DNA of 64,000 nucleotides from Pseudobutyrivibrio xylanivorans (lineage in GTDB: Bacteria > Bacillota > Clostridia > Lachnospirales > Lachnospiraceae): assembly GCF_008935055.1 (NCBI RefSeq), contig NZ_CP043028.1:1890501-1954500 (forward strand). Direction: 5' to 3'. A program made the translations under genes and the position numbers. The stretch's first letter is position 1, and each line of letters starts with the position of its first letter. This document shows, in pieces, positions 56,429 through 64,000 of this stretch. The notes beneath the pieces were generated by a model, which was not told where the DNA came from, did not search any database, and worked only from the letters and a program-made list of their open reading frames with translations.

Positions 56429-58649
56429 AGGCTTCCTCTATTCTGGCCTTAAGACCTGAATAGCGCTTTGCCTGAGAGACATTATCTATCATTGAATAAT
56501 AGACATTTGCGTCGCCTACCATGGTGACGCATTTTTTTGCTCTGGTAATAGCAGTATAAAGAAGGTTCCTATTCATAAGCATCTTTGGTCCCTCCATAAT
56601 AGGCATTACAACAGCTGGATACTCCGAACCCTGTGACTTGTGAATAGTGATTGCATAGGCTAACTCCAGCTCGTCTAAGCTGGCAAACGGATAGCTAACT
56701 GTTCTTCCCTCTTCAAATTCAACTACAACCGACTTGGACCAATCGTTAATCTCCTTAATAATTCCCACATCGCCATTGAATACACCCAATCCTTTATCAA
56801 TAGTGATGTTGTAGTTACCCTTCACTTCCCACTCAAGCTGATAATCGTTGCGAATTTGCATAACCTTATCACCCTCACGGAATATTCTAGTCTCACCCTT
56901 CCACTCATTTTTCTTCATTGATGGAGGGTTAAGATATTGCTGAAGAATTCCATTTAGTCGCTCCACACCAATCAAGCCCTTGCGGGTTGGTGTGAGAACC
57001 TGAATATCGCTAATATTGGCATCTACATATTTGGGCATCTTATCCTTTACGAGAGTGAGCATTACATTGATAATCGTGTCTGCATCATTCCTCTTAAGGA
57101 AAAAGAAATCCTTTGATTTATTATCAAGCTCCATGTGCTCGCCCTTGTGAATCTTATGGGCGTTCATGACAATATCACTCTCCTGAGCCTGACGGAAAAT
57201 CTTTTCCAAAGTGACAGATGTAAATTGGTTTGACGCCAGAATATCCTTTAAAACATTTCCAGGGCCAACACTTGGAAGCTGGTGCTCGTCGCCAACCAGA
57301 ATTAACCTTGTCCCTGGAGTTATGGCCTTTAAAAGAGCATACATCAGAGAAACATCCACCATTGACATCTCATCAATAATAATTACATCACACTCAAGAG
57401 GATTCTCCTCATTTCGCTCGAACTTTGCAAAGCTTGCTACATCGTCCTCTTCACTTGGCCTGCCCGAAACCTCAAGCATTCTATGAATTGTACGTGCCTC
57501 GTAGCCAGTTGCTTCACTCATTCGCTTTGCAGCACGGCCTGTTGGGGCTCCAAGAAAGATGCTGTAGCCCTCTTCCTCAAAAATATGAATCATAGTGGTG
57601 ATTGTGGTAGTTTTTCCAGTACCAGGACCACCTGTAAGAATGAAGAGTCCACGCTCCGCAGCACTTATAACAGCTTCCTTTTGGAGCTCATCCAATTGGA
57701 AATTCTCATCTTTTTCGATTCTTCGAATGACTTTTTCCAGGTCGGATTTATCAACCTTGTAGGTCAGATTCAATTCCTTCAGCATTCCTGCAATTGATTC
57801 TTCCATTCGATAAAAAGCTCTGGAATAAACCTGCTTATTGTCATCCTCGTCACGCTTAATAATCAGCTTTTTATCCATGGCAAGGTTCATAATCTGAGCC
57901 TCCACAGAATCAGCATCAACCCTCAAAAGCTCCACGGACATCTCAGTCAGCTTTTCAATAGGAAGATATGTGTGTCCCATTCCAGCACCCTGGCTGAGAA
58001 TATACTGTATTCCGCCCTTGATTCTAAACTCAGAATCCACCTTGATTCCAACCTGGCCTGCTATCTCGTCGGCTGTTTTAAAGCCGATACCTGCCACCTC
58101 ATCCGCAAGCCTATATGGATTGCTTTGAATGACATTATAAATATCATTTCCAAAGCGATTGTATATCTTGATGGCAGTATTGCCGTGAAGTCCATATTTA
58201 TCAAGGAACATCATAGCGTTTCGGATATCCTTAGCTCCAACAATCTGGTCGGAAATCTCCATAGCCTTATTCAATGAGATTCCCTTTACCTCTGCCAGAC
58301 GTTCAGGTTCCTCTTCGATTAACCTAAAGGTATCTGCGCCAAACTGCTTTATGATTCTTGCTGCCAACTTTGGACCTATACCTCTTATAGCTCCTGAGCC
58401 TAAATATCGCTCCATTGAAAGCTCATCCGCTGGCTCCACCACCTCGTGGCTTGCCACCTTGAACTGCTTGCCATAGGTTGGGTGATCCACGAAATCACCT
58501 CTCAACAACAGGTTCTCACCCTCTCCCAGGGTAGGAAACAGTCCCGTACAGGTGATTAGCATCTCATCATATACGAAATCCAGCACTGTGTAGCCATTAT
58601 CTGCGTTTCTAAATATTATATTTTCTACATATCCTGTTAATTCTTCCAT
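56412..58649 (-). CDS. recD2: RecD2-like ATP-dependent DNA helicase
   Basis: 745 aa from the Met at 58649 (MEELTGYVENIIFRN, the usual start of the family); upstream ATGs at 58724 and 58712 fall in or right after a terminator. It has N-terminal OB-fold and HhH regions (GSGAIRGIGPKLAARI), then Walker A GGPGTGKTTT, DEMSMVD, GDEHQLPSVGPGNVL and C-terminal TIHKSQGSEYP plus YTAITRAKK. It unwinds 5'-tailed DNA in RecBC-independent repair. No strong binding site is visible, so the start is uncertain. Confidence 0.9.
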   Translation of the reverse strand: MEELTGYVENIIFRNADNGYTVLDFVYDEMLITCTGLFPTLGEGENLLLRGDFVDHPTYGKQFKVASHEVVEPADELSMERYLGSGAIRGIGPKLAARIIKQFGADTFRLIEEEPERLAEVKGISLNKAMEISDQIVGAKDIRNAMMFLDKYGLHGNTAIKIYNRFGNDIYNVIQSNPYRLADEVAGIGFKTADEIAGQVGIKVDSEFRIKGGIQYILSQGAGMGHTYLPIEKLTEMSVELLRVDADSVEAQIMNLAMDKKLIIKRDEDDNKQVYSRAFYRMEESIAGMLKELNLTYKVDKSDLEKVIRRIEKDENFQLDELQKEAVISAAERGLFILTGGPGTGKTTTITTMIHIFEEEGYSIFLGAPTGRAAKRMSEATGYEARTIHRMLEVSGRPSEEDDVASFAKFERNEENPLECDVIIIDEMSMVDVSLMYALLKAITPGTRLILVGDEHQLPSVGPGNVLKDILASNQFTSVTLEKIFRQAQESDIVMNAHKIHKGEHMELDNKSKDFFFLKRNDADTIINVMLTLVKDKMPKYVDANISDIQVLTPTRKGLIGVERLNGILQQYLNPPSMKKNEWKGETRIFREGDKVMQIRNDYQLEWEVKGNYNITIDKGLGVFNGDVGIIKEINDWSKSVVVEFEEGRTVSYPFASLDELELAYAITIHKSQGSEYPAVVMPIMEGPKMLMNRNLLYTAITRAKKCVTMVGDANVYYSMIDNVSQAKRYSGLKARIEEAFRESI

Positions 58650-58720
58650 AGGGTATATATTATCATAAACTGCCTGCAATTTGATAATAGAAGTCCTCTT
58701 TTTCATTAACATTAAAAATA

Positions 58721-58747
58721 CCACCCAGGAGTTTTAACTCTGGGTGG
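58721..58747 (-). terminator. Terminator after the flagellar rod operon
   Basis: CCACCCAGGAGTT / AACTCTGGGTGG stem (one mismatch), then ATTTTTAAT on the minus strand, 18 bp after the rod-binding gene. Confidence 0.85.
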
Positions 58748-58764
58748 CATTTGATTTACTTAAA

Positions 58765-59220
58765 TTAGGCTTGGACGCCGGTTACTGTAGAACCTGTTGT
58801 GTTTGCAATGTTTTCGGAAACAACATCATTACCTAGACCTGCGTTTTCTGTTGGCAGATTTGAGTTTCCGGTGATTCCATAATTTCGCATAATCTGCTGT
58901 ACAAAATCATCGGTGATATCACCACCAATTTCATCCACAAGCTGTGAAGCAATCTGTGTGATTGCCTGATCGAGATAAAGGTCCTTGTACATGCTCATGG
59001 TATCGTTGTCCTTTTCCTCCATGGTGACAGTTTCCTTCATTTGCTTGATGACCTTTTCCATCATGTAGGTTTCAAAGTCCTTCACCGCCTTGGTGATTTC
59101 CTCTTCGCTGGAATCCTTTGAAATTCCACTGATAGATTTTGAAGTTGTCTCGGCAAGCGCCTTGTTTTGGTTTGCGTACTGCGTCTGCAGGTACGTGCTC
59201 ATTCCTGTTACATCCATCAT
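58765..59220 (-). CDS. Rod-binding protein, FlgJ N-terminal type
   Basis: 151 aa. KAVKDFETYMMEKVIKQMKETV and YKDLYLDQAITQIASQLVDEIG match the FlgJ rod-binding domain that caps and helps assemble the flagellar rod. The peptidoglycan hydrolase domain of proteobacterial FlgJ is absent, as usual in Firmicutes. GGGGGATACGAAA precedes the ATG. It follows the two rod genes on the same strand. Confidence 0.85.
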   Translation of the reverse strand: MMDVTGMSTYLQTQYANQNKALAETTSKSISGISKDSSEEEITKAVKDFETYMMEKVIKQMKETVTMEEKDNDTMSMYKDLYLDQAITQIASQLVDEIGGDITDDFVQQIMRNYGITGNSNLPTENAGLGNDVVSENIANTTGSTVTGVQA

Positions 59221-59269
59221 TTTCGTATCCCCCTGTGTTAAAAAAGAACCATTTTCACTTTAATTACTT

Positions 59270-60088
59270 TTATCTCTTAAGGTTATTAGCTTGTTCTAAC
59301 ATTGTGTCAGAAGTTGTTATAGCCTTTGAGTTCATTTCATATGCACGCTGTGCAATGATAAGATTTACCATTTCATCAGCAACATTTACATTCGAGCCTT
59401 CTAGGTAATTCTGGAATATCTGGCTTCTTGTAACTCCCTGTGTATTCCACTCTGAAAGAGGCTCTCCAGATGCTGCAGACTCATCATAAAGATTCTCGCC
59501 TATCTTATCTAAGCCAACTCTATTGGTGAATTGATAAAGTGCAATTCTCTGTCCCGTCTGAACAACCTGTCCCTGAGCATTCTTATAAGAAGTTGCGCCA
59601 GTCTCTGGATCTACTGCAAAGTTCAAATCGCCTGCTGTGTTTGGAATGGCGATAATATTTCCTGCCTGATCAAGTACCTGATAGCCCTCTGCTGTGGTAA
59701 GTACCTTGTTTCCCTGTTCATTAATAGCCCAGGTAAAGTTACCATTTCTGGTGTAGTGGGTTTCATCACTATCCTGAACTGCAAAGAAGCCCTCTCCTAC
59801 AATGCACATTGCTGTCTGGCTCTCTGTGGCTATCTGATTACCTTGAGCAAAGTTTGCATTCAAAGATGCCACTCTTGTACCAAGACCCACCTGAGCACTT
59901 GTAGGTTTACTATCACCATTTGCATTTGTGGAGGTTGCCTCCAATGTTTGATACAGCAGGGTCTTGAACTGAGCTGACTGAGTCTTATATGCTGTAGTGT
60001 TTACATTTGCCAAGTTATTTGCAATTGTATCAACTTGAGTTTGCTGGCCCTTCATACCTGAAGCTGCTGACCACAAAGATCTTACCAT
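59270..60088 (-). CDS. flhP: Flagellar hook-basal body rod protein (FlgG/FlhP)
   Basis: 272 aa. N-terminal rod motif LWSAASGMKGQQTQVDTIANNLANVNTTAYK; the C-terminal motif is EMVNLIIAQRAYEMNSKA. It builds the distal rod. The gene order mbl-flhO-flhP matches Bacillus subtilis. The 190-bp gap before it contains a strongly paired RNA candidate (60117-60199); GGGGGG lies 11 nt before the ATG. Confidence 0.92.
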   Translation of the reverse strand: MVRSLWSAASGMKGQQTQVDTIANNLANVNTTAYKTQSAQFKTLLYQTLEATSTNANGDSKPTSAQVGLGTRVASLNANFAQGNQIATESQTAMCIVGEGFFAVQDSDETHYTRNGNFTWAINEQGNKVLTTAEGYQVLDQAGNIIAIPNTAGDLNFAVDPETGATSYKNAQGQVVQTGQRIALYQFTNRVGLDKIGENLYDESAASGEPLSEWNTQGVTRSQIFQNYLEGSNVNVADEMVNLIIAQRAYEMNSKAITTSDTMLEQANNLKR

Positions 60089-60116
60089 ACTTGAATACCC
60101 CCCAAGGTTATCTCTC

Positions 60117-60199
60117 GCTGGTTACGCTCTCAAGCCTTAGTGTCTCTTTCTTCGGCTACACGCCTCATTCAGAGACCTAAGAGCTTGTTGCCTACCAGC
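60117..60199 (-). ncRNA. Candidate structured RNA upstream of flhP
   Basis: Three nested helices on the minus strand: P1 GCTGGT/ACCAGC (60194-60199 with 60117-60122), P2 CAAGC-CTTAG type with one bulge (60177-60187 with 60131-60140) and P3 GTCTCT/AGAGAC (60171-60176 with 60142-60147), capped by GGC/GCC. Nothing here is coding. It ends about 15 nt before the flhP binding site, a riboswitch-like place. It lacks the c-di-GMP-I and -II signatures I know. The RNA family was not recognised. Confidence 0.55.
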
Positions 60200-60277
60200 T
60201 ATTTTTACTCTATAGGTCTAAATTCTAGATAACTATAAGTTATTTACATTTGCTAGCTAATCATTATTGGTTTTCGA

Positions 60278-61081
60278 TTAAACTCTACCTATTGTGTTTA
60301 CGGTTTTTTCGAGTGTAGAGTCTTCGGTTTGAATCATTTTTTGGCCTGCTTCGTAGGCGCGGGCGATGGTTATCATACTAACCATCTCGTCAACTACATT
60401 GACGTTTGATGCCTCAAGCATTCCCTGCTCAACGATGGCTTCGCTTTCTACAATATTGCCGCCAGGAATCAGGTCATAAAGATTCTCGCCATATTTATTG
60501 ATGTAATCGTAGTTATCAATGTCAATAACTCCGATGGTATCCACTTCTTCATTGTTCTGATAGATTGTTCCATCACTAGCTATAGTATACTTCAGCACAG
60601 GGTCAATCTGAACTCGGTAGCCATCACCATATTGTGAGGATAAAGCTCCATCAGAATTCAGTACATAGTCGCCGTCAGAGGTTCTTAAATATCCATCAAC
60701 ATCCACGGTAAATGCACCATCTCTCGTATACTTGATAGAAGTCTCTCCTGCTTTATTAGTAAATTCAATTGCGAAGAAACCTCTTCCACCAAGAGCTACA
60801 TCAGAATCCTTGTCAGTAACCTGAAATGCTCCCTGGTCCCAATTAGTGTAAGTCTCACCAACCTTCGCACCTAGTGAAATAGAACCTATCTTCTCTGGCA
60901 TATTATGCCAATGTGAGGTGTCCTTTATCTTGATTGCAAGCTTTTCATCGAAGGCCTGAGCAACCATTGCCTCTTTCTTGTATCCAGTGGTCGCAGAGTT
61001 TGCCAAGTTGTTGGTCATAACATCCATTCTTTTCTGCTCATTGACCATGCCTGTGAAGGCTGTATAGAGTCCTTTTACCAT
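60278..61081 (-). CDS. flhO: Flagellar hook-basal body rod protein (FlgF/FlhO)
   Basis: 267 aa. N-terminal LYTAFTGMVNEQKRMDVMTNNLANSATTGYK and C-terminal EMVSMITIARAYEAGQKM are the rod-protein coiled-coil motifs. It forms the proximal rod. GTAGGGGG precedes the ATG. A sigma-28-like promoter candidate lies about 50-75 bp upstream, just after the mbl terminator. Confidence 0.92.
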   Translation of the reverse strand: MVKGLYTAFTGMVNEQKRMDVMTNNLANSATTGYKKEAMVAQAFDEKLAIKIKDTSHWHNMPEKIGSISLGAKVGETYTNWDQGAFQVTDKDSDVALGGRGFFAIEFTNKAGETSIKYTRDGAFTVDVDGYLRTSDGDYVLNSDGALSSQYGDGYRVQIDPVLKYTIASDGTIYQNNEEVDTIGVIDIDNYDYINKYGENLYDLIPGGNIVESEAIVEQGMLEASNVNVVDEMVSMITIARAYEAGQKMIQTEDSTLEKTVNTIGRV

Positions 61082-61129
61082 GTATGCCCCCTACGTATTT
61101 TGCAACGTTTACACTATTCTACATCTAGG

Positions 61130-61156
61130 TTATCGGACTCTTATAAATAAAATTAA
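61130..61156 (-). promoter_or_regulatory. Candidate sigma-28 (SigD) promoter of the rod genes
   Basis: TTAA (61153-61156), 15-bp spacer, TCCGATAA (61130-61137) on the minus strand, against the motility consensus TAAA-N15-GCCGATAA. It overlaps the mbl terminator stem. Confidence 0.45.
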
Positions 61157-61189
61157 CCCCTTCTGTTAAAAAATATAACAAAAGGGGTT
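61155..61189 (-). terminator. mbl terminator
   Basis: AACCCCTT-C-TGTTA with TAACA-A-AAGGGGTT (one mismatch), followed by AATTTTATTT on the minus strand, 23 bp after the mbl stop. Confidence 0.8.
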
Positions 61190-61212
61190 ATTACCTCATA
61201 TGAAAGCCTATA

Positions 61213-62193
61213 TTAATCTGATAAAAGTTCTACGTAACGACCTGTTCCGATGGCTACGCAAGTCATAGCCTCGTCAGCTGTCATAGTGTTGATACCTGTG
61301 CGGTCCTCGATAAGCTCCTCAAGACCACGAAGGAGTGCACCACCACCTGTAAGAACGATACCTCTGTCGGCAACGTCTGCTGCAAGCTCTGGTGGAGTTC
61401 TCTCGAGAACTGAGTGGATAGCCTCAACAATCTGCATTGTAGATTCCTTGAGAGCTTCCTCTGTCTCCTCTGATGAAACTGTAATAGTCTTTGGAAGACC
61501 TGAAACAAGGTTTCTTCCTCTAACATCCATAGTCTCAGCCTCGCCAAGTGGGAAGCAACGACCAATCTTAATCTTGATATCCTCGGCAGTACGCTCACCG
61601 ATAAGAAGATTGTGCTTCTTTCTCATGTAACGAACGATAGCCTCATCGAAATCATCACCAGCAACCTTGATAGATGTGCTGACAACTGAGCTACCAAGTG
61701 AGATAACAGCGATATCTGCTGTACCACCACCGATATCTACAATCATATTTCCCATAGGAAGTGAAATATCGATACCAGCACCGATGGCTGCTGCGATAGG
61801 CTCTTCAATGATAGAAACCTCACGGGCACCTGCTGCAAATGCAGCGTCCTCTACGGCACGCTTCTCTACTTCTGTAGCACCAGAAGGAACACAAACTGCA
61901 ATACGTGGCTTACGATAGCTCTTCTTGCCCATTGCCTTCTGAACGAAGTACTTAATCATCTTCTCAGTAACTGTGTAATCAGAGATAACACCCTGACGAA
62001 GTGGACGAACAGCTACGATATTTCCAGGAGTACGTCCAATCATAAGACGTGCCTCCTCGCCGATTTCTTTAATCTTGTTTGTATCTCTATCAAAAGCCAC
62101 TACTGAAGGCTCTTTTAAAACAACACCCTTGCCCTTTGCATAAACAAGGACGCTCGCTGTACCTAAATCGATTCCGATATCTGATCCTGCCAT
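61213..62193 (-). CDS. mbl: Cell-shape actin homologue MreB/Mbl
   Basis: 326 aa. Actin-fold motifs: DIGIDLGTASVLVY (phosphate 1), VDIGGGTADIAVISLG (phosphate 2) and LTGGGALLRGLEE (adenosine). It forms membrane filaments that guide wall synthesis. Called Mbl rather than MreB because it precedes flhO-flhP as in B. subtilis and no mreCD follow. A promoter lies about 80-100 bp upstream. Confidence 0.93.
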   Translation of the reverse strand: MAGSDIGIDLGTASVLVYAKGKGVVLKEPSVVAFDRDTNKIKEIGEEARLMIGRTPGNIVAVRPLRQGVISDYTVTEKMIKYFVQKAMGKKSYRKPRIAVCVPSGATEVEKRAVEDAAFAAGAREVSIIEEPIAAAIGAGIDISLPMGNMIVDIGGGTADIAVISLGSSVVSTSIKVAGDDFDEAIVRYMRKKHNLLIGERTAEDIKIKIGRCFPLGEAETMDVRGRNLVSGLPKTITVSSEETEEALKESTMQIVEAIHSVLERTPPELAADVADRGIVLTGGGALLRGLEELIEDRTGINTMTADEAMTCVAIGTGRYVELLSD

Positions 62194-62267
62194 TTTCTTA
62201 TTCCTTTCTTATTTCTGTATATAATAGAATTGCCCAATTGGACACAATAACGCATTTTTACTTTTCT

Positions 62268-62295
62268 ATTATATACGAAATATTTAAGGTTTCAA
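62268..62295 (-). promoter_or_regulatory. Promoter of mbl
   Basis: TTGAAA (62290-62295), 16-bp spacer, TATAAT (62268-62273) on the minus strand. A second TATTAT-type box closer to the gene (62219-62227) forms a 13-bp inverted repeat with the first across a 41-bp spacer. Confidence 0.65.
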
Positions 62296-62324
62296 GTCCT
62301 TCTTAACCAGTTACACTATTAATC

Positions 62325-62371
62325 CTTAGTGTCACTTTCAGTCACTACATGTTCCTTTCAGTAACACTAAG
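62325..62371 (-). other. Inverted repeat downstream of uvrA
   Basis: CTTAGTGTCACT (62325-62336) and AGTAACACTAAG (62360-62371) pair with one mismatch over a 23-nt loop, 18 bp after the uvrA stop. There is no T-run, so termination would be weak. Confidence 0.45.
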
Positions 62372-62388
62372 AAATTGATTGCTACTGG

Positions 62389-64000
62389 CTATAGATAATC
62401 TTTAAGATACTGGCCCGTATAACTACGCTTTACTTTTACGATTTCCTCAGGTGTTCCTTTAGCAATCACAGTGCCGCCGCGGTCTCCACCATCAGGTCCC
62501 ATGTCGATGATGTAATCTGCACACTTGATTACGTCCAGATTATGCTCGATTACCACAACAGTGTTTCCAGAATCAGAAAGCTTTCTCATAATCTCAACAA
62601 GCTTATTCACATCATCAAAATGCAAACCTGTGGTAGGCTCATCAAGAATATAAATAGTCTTTCCAGTAGCTCGACGCGAAAGCTCTGTGGCAAGCTTGAT
62701 TCTCTGTGCCTCTCCACCGGACAAGGTTGTAGATGGCTGTCCAAGCTTGATATAGCCAAGTCCAACGTCATACAGACACTGTATCTTGTTGTAAATACTT
62801 GGTACGTTTTTGAAAAACTCGCAAGCCTCCTCAACAGTCATATCAAGCACATCATAGATGGTCTTACCTTTATAGTGGACCTCTAAGGTCTCGCGGTTGT
62901 AACGTTTTCCACCGCATACCTCACAAGGCACATATACGTCGGGAAGGAAATGCATTTCGATTTTGATGATTCCATCTCCAGAGCAGGCTTCACAGCGACC
63001 GCCCTTTACGTTGAAGGAGAAGCGCCCCTTATTGTAACCGCGTTCCTTTGCTTCTGTAGTACCGGCGAATAAATCACGAATCAAATCGAATACGCCTGTA
63101 TAGGTAGCAGGATTTGAACGAGGTGTACGTCCGATAGGTGACTGGTCGATATCAATTACTTTATCAAGAACCTCCACACCAAGAATATCATCATGCTTTC
63201 CAGAAATCTTTCTTGCGCGATTAAGGCGCTTTGCCAGATCCTTATATAAAATCTCGTTGATAAGTGAGCTCTTTCCTGAACCAGATACACCTGTAACAAC
63301 AGTCATGATTCCTGTCGGAATATCTACATCTATATTCTTAAGGTTGTGCTCCCTTGCACCCTTTATAGTAAGCCATCCCTTTGGTTCTCTGCGCTCCGAT
63401 GGGACAGGGATGCAAAGCTTTCCACTGAGGTACTGACCTGTGATGGAATTAGGGTTCGCCATAATCTCCTCTGGAGTACCCGCAGCAACCACTTCTCCAC
63501 CATCCTTGCCTGCGCGAGGTCCGATATCCACAAGATAATCCGCAGCCTTCATGGTATCCGCATCGTGTTCAACAACAATTAGCGTATTTCCAAGATCTCT
63601 CAATCCCTTAAGGGATGCTAATAACTTGTCATTATCCTTTTGGTGAAGGCCAATAGATGGCTCATCCAAAATGTAGGCTACGCCAACCAGACCCGAACCA
63701 ATCTGTGTGGCAAGACGGATTCGCTGAGCCTCTCCACCTGAAAGAGAAGCTGTAGCTCTGGCAAGGGTGAGATAATCCAATCCCACATCCACCATGAATT
63801 TCAATCTATTTCTGATTTCTTTAAGAACCACAGCACCAATCTTCATCTGCTGTTCTGTAAGCTTAAGATTTTCAATCAAATCGTATAGCTCGTGAACAGG
63901 GTACTGGGTCATCTCAAAGATATTTTTATCTGCAATTGTAACAGCAAGGCTTTCCTTCTTCAGACGCTGACCATGACAGCAAGGACATTCACTATAAAAC
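62389..64000 (-). CDS. uvrA: Excinuclease ABC subunit A, 3' part
   Basis: The frame is open to the window edge (537 codons seen; the N-terminal part lies outside). It contains the end of the first ATPase ([31 protein letters not shown]), the second Walker A ([11 protein letters not shown]), the zinc finger (CEACSGDG...[10 protein letters not shown]) and the second signature ([26 protein letters not shown]). The first visible residues [20 protein letters not shown] form the usual CPxCxGxRLKxESL zinc segment. UvrA scans DNA for bulky damage with UvrB. Confidence 0.97.
   Translation of the reverse strand, partial: FYSECPCCHGQRLKKESLAVTIADKNIFEMTQYPVHELYDLIENLKLTEQQMKIGAVVLKEIRNRLKFMVDVGLDYLTLARATASLSGGEAQRIRLATQIGSGLVGVAYILDEPSIGLHQKDNDKLLASLKGLRDLGNTLIVVEHDADTMKAADYLVDIGPRAGKDGGEVVAAGTPEEIMANPNSITGQYLSGKLCIPVPSERREPKGWLTIKGAREHNLKNIDVDIPTGIMTVVTGVSGSGKSSLINEILYKDLAKRLNRARKISGKHDDILGVEVLDKVIDIDQSPIGRTPRSNPATYTGVFDLIRDLFAGTTEAKERGYNKGRFSFNVKGGRCEACSGDGIIKIEMHFLPDVYVPCEVCGGKRYNRETLEVHYKGKTIYDVLDMTVEEACEFFKNVPSIYNKIQCLYDVGLGYIKLGQPSTTLSGGEAQRIKLATELSRRATGKTIYILDEPTTGLHFDDVNKLVEIMRKLSDSGNTVVVIEHNLDVIKCADYIIDMGPDGGDRGGTVIAKGTPEEIVKVKRSYTGQYLKDYL

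Noticed and set aside
60117..60199. c-di-GMP-I riboswitch
   Set aside because: The GGCAAACC, GACGCAAAGCC and tetraloop-receptor features are missing, so it is reported as an unassigned RNA.

Overview
The window looks like chromosomal DNA of a motile, plant-glycan-using Lachnospiraceae bacterium, probably near Butyrivibrio/Pseudobutyrivibrio. This is inferred from low-GC Firmicutes gene order (rpmG-secE-nusG-rplKA-rplJL-rpoBC-rpsL-rpsG-fusA-tuf; hpt-ftsH next to tilS; mbl-flhO-flhP), AGGAGG-type ribosome binding sites, a cellobiose phosphorylase locus and flagellar rod genes. No tRNA, rRNA or CRISPR array was found.

Layout. 1-12.7 kb is an accessory region of stacked mobile DNA: a Fic gene running off the left edge, an IS110-family element with a structured leader, a three-gene nuclease / TPR-HRDC / XRE cluster, a group II intron, a ToxN/ToxI-like type III toxin-antitoxin module and a run of small lipoprotein genes. 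12.7-28.7 kb is the conserved transcription-translation block, all on the minus strand. 28.7-36 kb is a cellobiose locus (two permeases, binding protein, LacI regulator, divergent GH94 phosphorylase). 36-64 kb is mostly housekeeping on the minus strand: RluA and J-domain proteins, a GH13 amylase, ftsH, hpt, a DivIC-TilS fusion, rqcP, hup, cca, proS, c-di-GMP proteins, a two-component system, metK, recD2, flagellar rod genes, mbl and the 3' part of uvrA.

The main unusual point is that the accessory region is organised around copies of the 3' end of tuf. The last 54 bp of tuf (12750-12803) recurs at 2304-2357 (identical) and 8476-8529 (two changes). Each copy is followed by tuf-like downstream sequence and a terminator, and the two extra copies are preceded by about 125 bp of shared element DNA with a GGTACC-N5-GGTACC motif. 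This fits two tandem integrations at the tuf 3' end, with both integrase genes lost. The displaced terminators were then hit again: a group II intron sits just after one, and a 48-bp perfect-hairpin element sits in the loop of the other. A sister 56-bp hairpin sits in the loop of a third terminator-like stem at 12.5 kb.

Other notable signals are an apparent DivIC-TilS protein fusion, candidate structured RNAs before flhP and metK and at 2.5 kb, and several near-consensus promoters in the ribosomal/RNA polymerase block. Functions are read from motifs and gene order; no database search was possible.
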